From Cryptomeria japonica (lineage: Eukaryota > Streptophyta > Pinopsida > Cupressales > Cupressaceae), in NCBI RefSeq assembly GCF_030272615.1, contig NC_081415.1, positions 602,415,644 to 602,475,643 of the forward strand: a stretch of 60,000 nt of DNA, written 5' to 3'. Under the pieces are notes generated by a model. The model ran no database searches and was not told the DNA's origin. It worked only from the letters and a program-made list of their open reading frames with translations. Positions 23,511-34,585 of this stretch are shown here, piece by piece. The position numbers and the translations under genes were made by a program. Each line of letters opens with the position of its first letter. The first letter of the stretch is position 1.

Positions 23511-24143
23511 TAATGTTTTATCTTTTTTTTCTCCTTTAAATAAATTAATATTTATTTAAATATTTATCCAAATGCAACTTACACCATTTAATTGAAATAA
23601 ATGATTTTATTTTAATTGAAAATACCAAAATTCCTCCCACTTGCATTTTCCTACAAAATCCACTTGCATGCTTAAACCCCTTCTAGATTCTTCTAAACCC
23701 GTCCTAATTAACCTAATCCATCCCCTAAATATTGTCACATTCCTAAGAAAATTGGAGTCACTTCTCAAAGACTCCAAAGTCTTTGAAAATCAATTAATGC
23801 TTTGTGTGTTCAACAAATTAACCTCTAAAGTCTTCCAAACCACTTATGGCTCTTACATGACCATTAATGGTTAATTCCACTTGCACCCATGGTTAAGGAC
23901 TTTGACCCCTAACTTAACCCTCATGTAACCCATGTGTCTCTTCAAAGCATTTATTTCTTTGATTAGGGTAACCATCATGTCCCCTCAAGCATTTAATGCT
24001 CCTTATCTCTCCTCTCCAGCCTCCTCATGGTGACACTTGTCATCATGGGATTGGGTTGAAAGTCCTCACATGGATTGAATACCATTCAATCCTGACCCTT
24101 GTTGAGATTACTCAATCTCAACCATCCATTGCTCCATTTTTCC

Positions 24144-24151
24144 TATAAATA
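24144..24151 (+). promoter_or_regulatory. TATA box in gypsy 3' LTR
   Basis: TATAAATA in the same context as at 10035. From here it could drive readout transcription rightwards into B, antisense to the B gag gene. Confidence 0.65.
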
Positions 24152-24615
24152 GAGCCCATTTCTTCATAATCCAAATCCTGAAAACTTGTATGCATTTAAC
24201 CTATAGGCATTTTAGAGAGCATTTAGCATAGCAAACTAAAATCTTGTCATTTTGGGTTAAAATCAGTCATTTTAATATCATCTAGTATTTTAGTTTTTTC
24301 ATTTTACATTTAGAGCAAAATACTAAAATCTCAATCCTCCATAAGCATCAATAGTGCAAAAAGCTACTGAGAGCTACACTATTTTGGAACTTGGAGAGGA
24401 GAGGAAGAAGGGAGAAAGAGCTAAGAGAATGTTAGGAGGTATTTGGAGATGCCTCATCATATTTGCTTCTTTAGTTAAATATGCTTTCATATTTTTAGTG
24501 TCTCTCTTGATATGCCTGTTTAGATTAGTTTTTGATTGACTAACACTAACGGTTTCTTGTCTTGTGTGTTCTTTATCATTGACTAACCTTGTCCATTTTG
24601 CAGGGCATCAAATAG

Positions 24616-27499
24616 TATAAGATCTAAGATAATACTGCCTTACAATACATCTAATTTGCAACCCCAACCCAAACTGCTTATCTAAAATCCTTGCACTTAT
24701 CATTTTGCAACTCTATTTAAAAAATTTAACTGACCCCTTGGGCCGAAGCATAAATAGAAAGATACATACATCACAACAATGCGCTGAATAAAATATACCC
24801 TTGGTTGATTTCACTCAAAAATTGATAGAATCATACAATGGAGAGAAAAGAGTCGAAATTCTATTTTTTTATGAATAAAAATACTACTTCTGTCACTGGA
24901 TGAAATTTACATATAACCCCTTCAAGAGCCTGTGCAAAGCTTGACACTAAAACACTTCTTTATTTTCTCTATAAAAGACTTTACAACTTGCCCACTTCAC
25001 CTAGACTTGCTACTGGAAATAGATAAGGAAAAACCCAAGGAACAAGAAAAATTTGAACCTACAAGAGACTCCCCAGAAATTTGAACCTCTCTTATGGCCT
25101 TGATTTCCCTTTTTATAGAAGAAAGGGAGCAACAAGCTTGAGGCCAAAAGAAACACATCAACAAAAAATTTACTCTCAACAATTAGGCCTAAAAGGCCAT
25201 ATGCAATTATTTTACGGAGATATTCTATTTCCATACACTGGCACCTATGAATCAATACTTTCAACTGAAAATTGGTAGAAGTAAAACCATTTGAGTCATG
25301 TCATTATCGCCCTGACACCTTCAGATGGAGTGTGAGATGTTATGCTTCTATCCTACATATCATCTCCCTTCTTGGAAAGGGTATTAGGCCCTAGCAGGAA
25401 GAAAAGTCATCTCTAAAATAGAAGAGCACCTCAAGCCTTCATGCCCAGGAATAGAGAAAGTGGAAGGAGTAGCTACAAGAGAAACATAATATGTTGGGGA
25501 GGAGTCGCAACTTCCATTGAGTCACATGGATAATTGGCTTCCATTCCCCACCTGAACAAGTCCTTCTTTCATTCCTCTATGGGCTCCCTCTTAGAACCCC
25601 TTTCCATCCTATGACAGAGTAGAATTAGAGGTTGTGTCATGTGTGGCCTTTCTTCATAAGAAAAATATTTCATGCTCCCACTAGAAATCCTCCCACTTTC
25701 ACAACCCCTCTAACAATAAACATACTCACATAGAAGAAAAAACATCCATCCTATATCACAAAGCATACAACAACTCCATTTACAACCTTGCTCAAACATC
25801 ATTTTCCTTGCAGAAGAAAGAATTGCTCTCAGAAAATGAAAAGGCTTCCTTTTCTCTCTACCAATTAAGTCACCACCTTATTGCATTTATAATCAAAATG
25901 TTTCATCTAGTGATGTTATTTCACATGAAAAATCCTCATTTTGGTGCTTTCAATTCAACCTGCTAGCTATGGACTCTAGAAATCATGTCTATCACATCCA
26001 CTATATTTCCTTCCAAGGTTTATCTTGTGCGAACGATTTTGTCCTGATTTTATTCTTTCATGAGTGTACATTTTCTTCTTTAGAATCCCTATTAATAGGC
26101 AAACTCTTAATTCATCAGGGAACCTGTGATCCATCATCTCTAACCCTAAAGCTATCCCAATCCTTTGATGCCTCCAAGATATCATCCTTGCCTATCTAAT
26201 CAATTTAGAATCAATAGAAAATTTCAAAATAGTCCTTCTGGAATGACTTGGCATCTAAGTGTCCCAACTTGTCGCTATCTTCTCAAAGTTGACAAGTCTG
26301 TATTCTACTCATCCTATCTTTCTCATGTAGGTGACAACCAATACCTTTATTGACCCTTTTAAAAATCAATTTGAAACTTAGCTACAGATCTTTCCCAGCC
26401 TAGAAAATCAAACGATTAGTAATGGTTAAGAATGCAATTGACCTTCCATCGGGGCTTGCGGACCCATTTAAACCGTGACCAATCAGTTCTATATCATTTG
26501 TTAACCCAATGCTATCATTGGCCCCACCGTAGGTCTTCCTGATTAGCTTGGGATACGTGGCCATCTTATGATGCCATGGTCCATAACCTTCTTGCAACTT
26601 ATATCCCAGAGATATAAGGACCATCAAATATGTTCACAATTTACCGTGCATCCACAGTGCTCACTAATCTTTGCAAATTAAAAATCGAGCACATTTTTGC
26701 CCAGATCATAACATCACCATCCATTTGAAATATGTGCCAATTGATAGAGCCATCCGTAAACCAGTCTTTACCTCCTAAGAACCCTTAACATGAGGTCTTG
26801 AAAAGTCAAATTTCCATGTTACCCCTCTCCGACGAAGGAATGTGGCATCATCTCGTGATGTCACGGTCTTTATCTTCCCTTCACTTTTGATCATGGGGAA
26901 GTGTGAGCCATTAGATATAACCTTCCTTTATCCACCAGCCAAAATACTTAGAATTTTTAGACTTGGGAAAATTATTAGATGGACTAGTCCAGCACAACTT
27001 AGGGCTTAGGAAATAAAATGGCCCTGCTAATCATAACCAACCCTCGACTTAAGTGGGAAAAGGTAATGGAAAAATATAACAAGGTTAGGGTTTTTTCTTC
27101 ACATGACTTAGCTGGATATTCACAAACCCTAAAACCTAGACCTTTAACTTTGATAGAGGACAAAATAAAACCAAAAGGATCAATATTTAAGCTCAAAAAT
27201 GAAAATTGTTGTGCGATTATTTTTAGGACTATCACTGGCCCTAGTTGGGGATGTTCATTTCATAGGAATGAGAAGAGAAACCAGAATTTTGGGTGAAGTA
27301 GACCATTTAGAGAGAAAACTCAAAAAGAAGTTACTTGGACAGAGAAACTTCAACAGAAAGGAAACTATACTACCAACGAAACCTAACTAATGCTCATGGA
27401 TAACAACTACTTTAAGAAAAGTAGAGCCTCAAGAATTGTCCATGAATACGCAATTCAAGAGGGAGTTGATAATTATTCCATTGGGAATTGAGTTAGGAA
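24616..27499. other. B internal noncoding region
   Basis: Continuation of B to the right of the gypsy insertion (24616 follows 8660 in the original element). All frames on both strands are short and broken, and no domain was recognised. In the minus-strand reading of B this is the 3' untranslated part after gag. No polypurine tract or clear LTR boundary was found here, which is one reason the class of B is uncertain. Confidence 0.55.
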
Positions 27500-29817
27500 A
27501 GATTACTCTATCCCAAGTTGCTTGTGTCCTGAAGGTCAAACCACGCGCGATGGCTCAATTCCATCTATCAAAATCAACCAATGTTTCCCTCTATCATAAA
27601 CATGGTTCTCCTCTGAATGCACCAAAAGCAAATTAATAACATAGCTGGAATGCCATTTTCCAAACCTGCTGACCCTTTTTGTCCAACTACTATGCTTAAA
27701 ATTATCATTAGACTTACTATCGAAACCCTGATACTTATGCAATGATTTACAATATTGGTCACCTTGTGATATATATGTGTTGCATTGAACATAACATATA
27801 TCCTCACTAAAACCAATATCACACACCGTAAAAAAATCATCCAGCTGAGAAAAGAAAACCTTATATTTTGACACAACTAAGAAAATAGGCTCCGTTTAAA
27901 ACATCAGTCTTCTTATTGAAAAACAAACTCCCAAAAGAATCAACTCTTTTACTGAACATAACAAGCAAACTATTCTCAAGAGGAGGAAAAGGATTAGATA
28001 TAATCCTTTCATGTAACTGCAAATCATCAAACTGGAGAAAAACTTCAGCCTCCTACTTTGAATCCCATTTGATATCAACAATATCAGCAACAAAGAGAAA
28101 TTCATCATTGTCATTCAACATCAATTCAGGTATCACATCCTTATCTTCATAATTATCTATTTCAAAAGTTGATGCAATAACATCTAGACTCTTAATTGTT
28201 TCTTCATACAAAGGGTTAAGAACCATATGAAAACCCTTCTCAAAAACATTATGGCAAAGCACTAACTGATCCATATCTGTATCCTCATCAAACATTGCAT
28301 TAAATTTTTCATTAAAACCATTGCTCATCTTAATTTCACATTCATCAGGAATCAAGGAATCACAATCTGAACTAGAACAACCCCACACAACATAATCCTC
28401 ACATTACAAATGCTCAATGTTATGATCTTCATAGGCTTCAACAAAGTCATCATGACCATTTTGACCCTTTTGAACTACATTCCTCCTAAACATATAGGCC
28501 AATTTAGGGGCCCTTTGGTGATGAGAATAGCGAAAAACAATCTGATCCACAATATTAAAAGTGGCTTGTAATGGGACAACTTCTTCATTGGTACACATCA
28601 TGCAGCTTTCTATTTCAATAGTATCATCAACTAAAATTTGTAGCACCATATCCTTCAATTGCTCACCATGACACATAATTGATTTATGTGAGAATGAATC
28701 AATGTCATTAGAATCTTGCATACCAACACTATTTTCATCAAACATATAAATTTTTGATTCCTCTTCATATAAGCTACTAGATTTACATGAACCATAAGAA
28801 TGCAGAAAAACCTTTTGTGTACTCTCCTCATTGGAAACACTAATACCTCTATCACATGGTAGAGTGACTGACATTATCTCTATTTCTATATCAATTATGT
28901 CACATAATTCCTCATCAACCTTCTTTTCAATAGTATGATGAATAACCACTGTCTGGGACAAGTTCTCTTCACTCATACTTTTGCTCAAAATATTTCTTAT
29001 AACAGGTCTAATGTGATCAATAGGGATGCAAATGCTTTGACATTGATCTTCATCTTTTGGATCATACCTCTCTTCAACATCTAATGTCTTGGGATAGCAT
29101 ACCCTTGCAGATAGATAACCCTTAGGGATTCCATACTTCAATTTGTTCTCAATGCCCATCGCTATTCTATAAGCCTTACGCAAGGTTTTGGGATCCTTTT
29201 CTGTTAGCAAATAAATGACTTCCTCATCAAATGCAACCAAGTAAACAACTAAACATACTACATCATTTGGACTATAATGACTACGAATGTCATCAATGTT
29301 CTAGCAAATCTAAGGTTGAAAACAGGAACTAGCTCATCCTCTTCCTTATGAATACCCATGAATCTTTTCATAACTAAACTTGGACTAATTTTCTCGCCAA
29401 ATGGTTCCATGAATGCTACCTTTAGTTTAGCCCATGAAAAGATAGAATATGTTAGTAGATAAGAAATCCAACCCCTGGCATTTTCCTTTAAAGATTGGAC
29501 TTAAAGATTCATGAAGACATCTTCCTGACTTATCTCTAAATCTCCCATTAATTCAGGAACTCCTGCAAATGTTGATGTGTTGATTCTGATCTTTTCCCAT
29601 TGAATTCTGGTAGACGTTCCCTAACCTTAATAGGAACAAGGTTTGGGAAACCTTGGATAACATTAAAACTTAATCGCTTATGTCTTTTCATAAAGAAATC
29701 TCTATTGTGATTTGATAGAGGTTGCACATTTTGCACATTTACATTTGATGTTTCATAGGGAAGTACAAGAACATAATACACATTTTCATTCATTTCCCTA
29801 CTTCTTTCCTTTATCAC
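27500..29817 (-). pseudogene. B gag-like protein with long acidic extension
   Basis: Minus-strand reading from the ATG at 29817. LVPIKVRERLPEFNGKRSES and HQHLQEFL are the N-terminal gag signature. After a frame change near 29550 come ENARGWISYL and FSWAKLKVAFMEPFGEK (about 29480-29380), the conserved retrotransposon gag core. After another frameshift, LLTEKDPKTLRKAYRIAMGIENKLK (29210-29135) closes the gag domain. A further 270 codons (to 28404) and frames at 28053-28388 and 27536-27876 form an acidic Asp/Glu-rich extension without zinc knuckle or protease. The gag match is clear; the extension is not recognised. Elements coding only gag depend on partners for replication. Confidence 0.75.
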
Positions 29818-30612
29818 AATCTTAAACTATTACAATGCATAGCTCAAAACATACTTCATCTAACTTAATACAAAATGTGAAAATTATGTCACAGAAGTAT
29901 TTAAAATAATCACTACCATTCCCTTCCTTAGTGCTTTAGAAACTTATTAGGGAATATTTTTACACATAATTTTCATGAAAGTATACTTGACTCATGAAAA
30001 TCAAAATACCTGGAAATGTTGAAGCTACTTCTACCTTCTTTAACTAGGGATTCAAAAAATCACCCTCAACTCTTCAAATCTTTAACACTGATCTTTGACA
30101 GAGTCGCCCACTCCTTGTGGAGGACAAATATTTAAACAACTGGAATTTCTTCACAGGCCAAATTTGTTTCAAACTATCACTGCAACACCTCCTTATCATC
30201 ATATGGATTATATCCTCAACTTGTCAGGGTACTTCATCATAAGAGCTTAAATCCGCTTCATCTCTACTACAAATTCTTTGGTTCTTGATTTTTCTCTAAA
30301 TAATGCACACTAGTACAAAGATCTTAGGGTCACCACTCACAACTTGTGAGGTATTATGAATTAATCTTGAAAAATGGATAGATCTAAATAGAAATATCAA
30401 AAGATGAATTATAGCAGATTCTCCAGCAACATTTATGAGAATTGACTCAAACTGACAAGGGATAGATTTAATAAATTCTTCACTCTATGAGGCAAAATAT
30501 TTGGGTCCTGTGATGCAGGAGAAAATCTCAACCATCAAATCACAAGAAGACATGGAAAACTCTATACAATAGATAGCTTAATTTCTTTTCTAGAGATTCC
30601 AGACAACTATTT

Positions 30613-30629
30613 CCCAAGTAGAGTCACCA
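30613..30629 (-). other. B inner primer-site-like sequence
   Basis: On the minus strand it reads TGGTGACTCTACTTGGG, close to the TGGCGACTCTGCTGGGG primer site common after the 5' LTRs of plant gypsy elements. It is the inner copy of the duplication. Confidence 0.5.
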
Positions 30630-30711
30630 TTTTTGTTGGTGACTTGGACGGGAAAATCTCAACTATATATTAAGCCAATCTTTTCTAACTAGAGATCTTC
30701 CACAATTCATT

Positions 30712-30728
30712 CCCCAGTAGACTCACCA
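30712..30728 (-). other. B primer-site-like sequence next to its terminal repeat
   Basis: On the minus strand it reads TGGTGAGTCTACTGGGG and begins about four bases after the palindromic end (CCAACA at 30733). Position and sequence fit a gypsy-type primer site, probably for an arginine tRNA, with substitutions. Confidence 0.6.
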
Positions 30729-30732
30729 TTTT

Positions 30733-31296
30733 TGTTGGTTCCCAAAAATGGGTTTACACTGCTACAAGGCATCGACCAAGTTGATTCCTATGAATTCCTA
30801 TGTAAAGCCACTTCCAACTATCAATATCCTTCAGACTTGGACCAACTGTGACAAGGATTTTCTTCAAATCCTTCTACACTTTGGGCTCTTCAAGACTCGA
30901 GAGGGTAATCCCTTCAGTGGACTTCTTGATCTCTGCACCACACTCATAAATTCATTGAAAAAAAGTAGATTATCTCATACTCGAATTAGGTTGAGGATCA
31001 CTGAAGGATTTTACATCCTTGAGAATTCTCCCTTTCTGTCGAGCCCTTTTATGAGATAATCTACTTTGTTTCAGTGAATTTGTGAGTGTGATGTAGAGAT
31101 CAAGAAGTTCACTAAAGGGATTACCCTCTTGGGTCTTGCAGAGCCCAAAGTTTAGAAGGATTTGTGGAAAATCCTTGTCATAGTTGGTCCAAGCCTAAAG
31201 GATATTGATAGTTGGAAGTGGATTTCCATAGGTATTTAGAGGAATCAACTTGGTCTCTGTCGTGTAGCAGTTTAAACCCATTTTTGGGAACCAACA
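30733..31296. repeat. 564-bp palindromic end of B
   Basis: Two arms (30733-30979 and 31051-31296) are imperfect reverse complements around a loop of about 70 bp. The outer ends are TGTTGGTTCCCAAAAATGGG and its exact complement. Read as an LTR, it starts TG and ends CA on either strand. The left end of B (8147-8456) matches the right arm plus loop in inverted orientation. Single-stranded, this would fold into a hairpin of about 245 bp. Confidence 0.85.
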
Positions 31297-32808
31297 TGTA
31301 AAGATGAATGTTGGATGAAGGCTATGGAAGAAGAATTAGAGCAGATAGAAAAGAATAAGACATGGATTTTATTTTCCTAGCCTAAAAATAAGAATGTTAT
31401 TGGAACTAAATGGGCTTTTAGGAATAAATTAAATGAAGATGGACAAGTTGTGAGAAAAAAAGCTAGATTGGTTTGTAAAGGATATTCTCATAAGGAAGGA
31501 ATTGATTATGGTGAAACTTTTGCAGTTGTAGCTATGATTGAAGTTGTAAGATTATTTCTTGCCTATGTTGCACATAAAAACTACAAGGTTTATTAGATGG
31601 ATGTTAAGTGTGCTTTTCTGAATGGGGATCTTAATGAGGAAGTTTACATTTAGAAACCTGATGCCTTTTCACTTTCAGATGATAAAAATATGGTTTGCAG
31701 GTCAAAGCAAGCCTTATATGGATTGAAATAGGCACCTAGAGCTTGGTATGCAAGGCCGGACAAATATCATTTAAAGAATTGTTTCACTAAAGGTAATGTT
31801 GAGAGTAATCTATATTATAAAGTCACTAATAATGATATATTGACTATTGAGGTCTTTGTTGATGACATCATTTTTTGAGGTGACAATAAGTTGTGCATGG
31901 AATTTTCTAACAATATGGAGAATGAATTTGAGATGTCTATGATTGGGGAAATGAAATTTTTCTTAGATTTGCAGATTAATCAAACTAATAAAGGTATTTT
32001 CATCTGTAAAACTAAGTATGCTAGAGAGATGTTGAAGAAATTTGATATGGAAAATTCTAAACCAGTTAGTAATCATATGGTTACAAGTGAGAAATTGAGA
32101 AGGAAAGATGAATCTGCACTAGTAAATCCTACAAGATACAAGTTTATGATTGGAGGTCTGCTATATTTGACTCAGACTAGACCAAACATAATGAATGTTG
32201 TTTGCATTGCATCAAGATATCAAAGTGATCCTAGAGAAAATCATGAGACTGCGGTGAAAAGGATTTTTAGATACTTACAAGGAACATCTAAATATGGTTT
32301 GTGGTACCCTAAAGATGATGAATTTACTTTATGTGCATATACAGATGCAGATTGGGTAGGTGATGTTGATGACCAGAAAAGTACTTCCAGTGGAGCTTTA
32401 TTTCTTGGAATTAAACATATTTCATGGATCAGCAAGAAACAATCATGTACTTCTCTATCTATCATTGAAGCTAAGTATGTTGTTTCTGCTACTAACTGTA
32501 CACAAGTTCTATGAATGAAGAAAATGTTGAAGGATATAAAAGTGCATTGTGATGGACCTGTAGTTATTCACTGTGATAACTTTGCTACTATAGACATATC
32601 AAAGAATTCGGTATTTCACTCCAAGACAAAGAACATATCTATCAAGTATAAATTTTTGAAGGAGAAGGTGGAAGAAAATGAAGTTAGATTGGTTTATGTG
32701 AACACTAAAGAGAATATTGCATACATCTTAACTAAAACTTTGCCTAAAGAATCATTTGAGTACCTCAGAGATGGATTAGGGGTTTGTGCCCCTTCGGTAG
32801 AAAACTAA
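31297..32808 (+). pseudogene. C1 reverse transcriptase and RNase H
   Basis: The frame that stopped at 8145 resumes at TGT 31297 (CKDECWMKAMEEELEQIEK). RT motifs: [38 protein letters not shown] and FVDDIIF (near 31855-31880), where relatives usually have YVDD. Copia RNase H follows: YLTQTRPNIMNVV, DADWVGDVDDQKSTSSGALF and HSKTKNISIKYKFLKEKV. The open stretch 31891-32514 is 207 codons. Stops occur at several Gln and Trp sites, for example before KPDAFS and before GDNKL. The end (APSVEN, stop 32806-32808) is the natural pol terminus. Confidence 0.9.
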
Positions 32809-33174
32809 TTGATGCTATTTGGCATTAGTCTGGTATGCATTATTAGAGATATTATTCATTTCAGATTGATGTGGTGATGCTACTACTCAGGGGGAGTAGT
32901 TAGTTTTGTGTTTAGTGGTTTATGATTTTTCTTTGATATTTATGTCATATTTATAGCATTGATGTGAAAGGGGGAGAGATATTCATGTGAAAAACTTAAG
33001 GAGATATATACATTAGGGGGAGAAATTTACAGATCTTAACTATGATATCATCTATGGGGAGAGTATGGATCAAAACTTCATTGCTATATTCTTGTGTGGG
33101 AGACTTTTTTGACATTTCTTGTCACTTGGATGTTTTTCACATCTAGTATTGCCATCAATGCCAAAGGGGGAGAT
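32809..33174 (+). other. C1 3' untranslated region with repeated purine tracts
   Basis: Contains CAGGGGGAGTAGT (about 32887), AAAGGGGGAGAGA (about 32968), TTAGGGGGAGAAA (about 33014) and the final CCAAAGGGGGAGAT directly before the LTR at 33175. Only the last is the canonical polypurine tract. GCCATCAATGCCAAAGGGGG is shared with C2 and C3. Confidence 0.75.
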
Positions 33175-33776
33175 TGTTGGCCATTTGGAGGAATTGAGTA
33201 TGTGTTGCATTTATGTTTTGTCACTGATGTCAACACTAGTTATTTTGGTTGTTTACCAGTATCCTTTTGGTCCCGATAGGATGTTTTGTTTCTATTTGGT
33301 TAGATCATGAAGATTTGGTATGCTTCCGTATGTTTTGGCTTATGGAATTGGCTTAGATCTAATATTCATGCTACTCAAATTAATGTTCAGTTAGTTGGTT
33401 TTGATTTGGTGATCGGATGCTATCTTATATGCTAGTAAGCCTGGTTTGTTGATCTAGTGAGGGTTTCACCAAGAGAGCTTGGTTGAAGATCTGTTGATGT
33501 TATGCATAAGTGGTGTTGTTGCGGCTTCTAGTAGAGATTCAGGATGTTGATGGTGATTGTGTTTGGGACTTGGCTGATTGGGATCATTGCTTTATCATGT
33601 GTGGACTTAAATTAGGTCTAGTACTATCTAGGTTTTTGACAGGCTTAATTTAACATGTTATTGGGACTTCTCAATGTGTTTCCGGGATGTCTTATGGGTT
33701 GGATATTATTTGTTTGGTCTTAGGATGACATGTTTTGTAATTATGTTATTTCTTTATTGTCTTGTGGCCGAGACGT
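33175..33776 (+). repeat. C1 3' LTR, first piece
   Basis: Starts TGTTGGCCATTTGGAGG and aligns with 4131 to about 4733 of the 5' LTR. The match fails at CTTGTGGCCGA; a few filler bases precede the C2 LTR at 33777. About 35 bp of C1 LTR seem deleted at this junction compared with the 5' LTR. Confidence 0.88.
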
Positions 33777-34514
33777 TGTAGGTGATTGAAGGTATTGTCA
33801 TTGATGGCAACCTTGCAATCCTATGGCACTGAGAAACTCTACATCGGTAGATAGTTTAGCGGCAGTGACAAAGATGATTACCGACACCCTAGTCGATAGG
33901 ATTTTGTTTATTGCATATTTTATTTAATTGTAATATCTTTTTGTAAGCCGACAAGGCATATTGTAATAAGACTCATATATATGCATGAGATCTTGTAGAT
34001 CATTTAAGATGCGAACATGGGAAGATTATTGTAGAAGTAATGTGTGAATATTAAGGTAGATTTTGGAGTAAGGTTTATGGTTATTGTATGAGCTTAAACC
34101 GGTACTGAACCTAGCATAACAGATGTTGAACTAAAGTAGTACATTATATTGGATTTTCATAATCCATTTTGTAAGTCAGTGAGACTTCCTTTTGTAATTA
34201 AGTAGTGAGCTTTAGGTAGTTGGCCTTCCTACATGTGCAGGCCCATATTGTAAGTAATATCTATTCATTGGCCAGTGAGTGAATATTCTGGGTCACAAAT
34301 CCCATTGAGGTTTTTCCCACACTGGGTTTACTCATTAAAAATCTTGTGTTATGGTTTTCTTTCTATATTGTGCTTACTGTTCATATTTACTACATTAATT
34401 CTAGTTTACTGGTACATTATTTTGGAATGCAATTTATTTAATAAGGTCAGAAAATCTGTTAACCAATAAGATACTGATTCACCCCCCCTCTCAGTATCTT
34501 TAGGAATCCTAACA
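33777..34514 (+). repeat. C2 5' LTR, truncated start
   Basis: TGTAGGTGATTGAAGG through CCTAACA aligns with 46245-46983. The first 29 bp of the LTR (46216-46244 in the other copy) are missing. Near the end it carries the C-rich tract CACCCCCCCTCTCAG. Confidence 0.9.
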
Positions 34515-34516
34515 AT

Positions 34517-34528
34517 TGGTATTAGAGC
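34517..34528 (+). other. C2 primer binding site (initiator tRNA-Met)
   Basis: TGGTATTAGAGC, two bases after the LTR, is the initiator tRNA-Met site with one C-to-T change. Confidence 0.88.
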
Positions 34529-34585
34529 ATGGTCCTCTTTTTTCAAAATCCTAACAGCTTGAGGGAAATTTTGACATTGGTACAG

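Larger units (their letters stand above)
8666..24610 (+). mobile_element. Ty3/gypsy LTR retrotransposon, Tat-type, 15.9 kb
   Basis: The element runs from TGTAGTC at 8666 to GGCATCA ending at 24610, flanked by AATAG at 8661-8665 and 24611-24615. LTRs are 8666-10501 and 22770-24610. Order: LTR, primer site for tRNA-Trp, 2.6-kb leader, gag, protease, G-patch, RT, RNase H, second RNase H, integrase, 2.3-kb noncoding tail, polypurine tract, LTR. INT after RT makes it Ty3/gypsy, and the extra RNase H before INT is the mark of the Tat group. Gag to integrase (13167-20434) was one reading frame of about 2420 codons; it now has 18 stops and one frameshift near 18620. LTRs differ by about 2% over the last 1.07 kb (hand count of about 23 differences). 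It is the youngest insertion in this branch of the nest. Confidence 0.95.
22770..24610 (+). repeat. gypsy 3' LTR
   Basis: The 1841-bp copy of 8666-10501 ends GGCATCA, followed at once by target duplication AATAG (24611-24615). It lacks the roughly 56-bp block present in the 5' LTR but has an extra minisatellite unit. Differences from the 5' LTR in the last 1.07 kb are mostly single substitutions. Confidence 0.95.
29818..30732 (-). other. B 5' leader with duplicated primer-site-like sequence
   Basis: About 0.9 kb between the palindromic end and gag. It carries an imperfect direct duplication of about 99 bp (roughly 30535-30633 and 30634-30732), both copies ending TCACCATTTTTGTTGGT. A third related word, AGAGTCGCCCACTCC, is at about 30102. 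No ORF was recognised. Confidence 0.55.
8147..31295 (-). mobile_element. B: gag-only element with long inverted and palindromic ends
   Basis: B interrupts the C1 pol frame. ATGT at 8143-8146 is repeated at 31296-31299 (a 5-bp CATGT reading shares one C with the right terminus). The outer termini GTTGGTTCC...GGAACCAAC are inverted copies of each other for about 310 bp (8147-8456 against 30986-31295). Without the gypsy insertion it is about 7.2 kb. On the minus strand it reads palindromic end (31296-30733), primer-site-like sequence, leader, gag-like ORF (29817 to about 27500), noncoding tail. No protease, RT, RNase H, integrase or DNA transposase was seen. Best reading: a non-autonomous gag-bearing LTR retrotransposon with odd LTRs. 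A foldback-type DNA transposon that captured gag is the alternative. Confidence 0.65.

Noticed and set aside
25000-27400. Short frames in B as a possible captured gene
   Set aside because: No frame exceeds about 90 codons, both strands are equally open, and no motif was found.
8147-31295. Element B as a MULE-type DNA transposon with 310-bp inverted ends
   Set aside because: The duplication is only 4-5 bp, not 9, no transposase is visible, and a gag gene and primer-site-like sequence are present. Kept as an alternative, not as the call.
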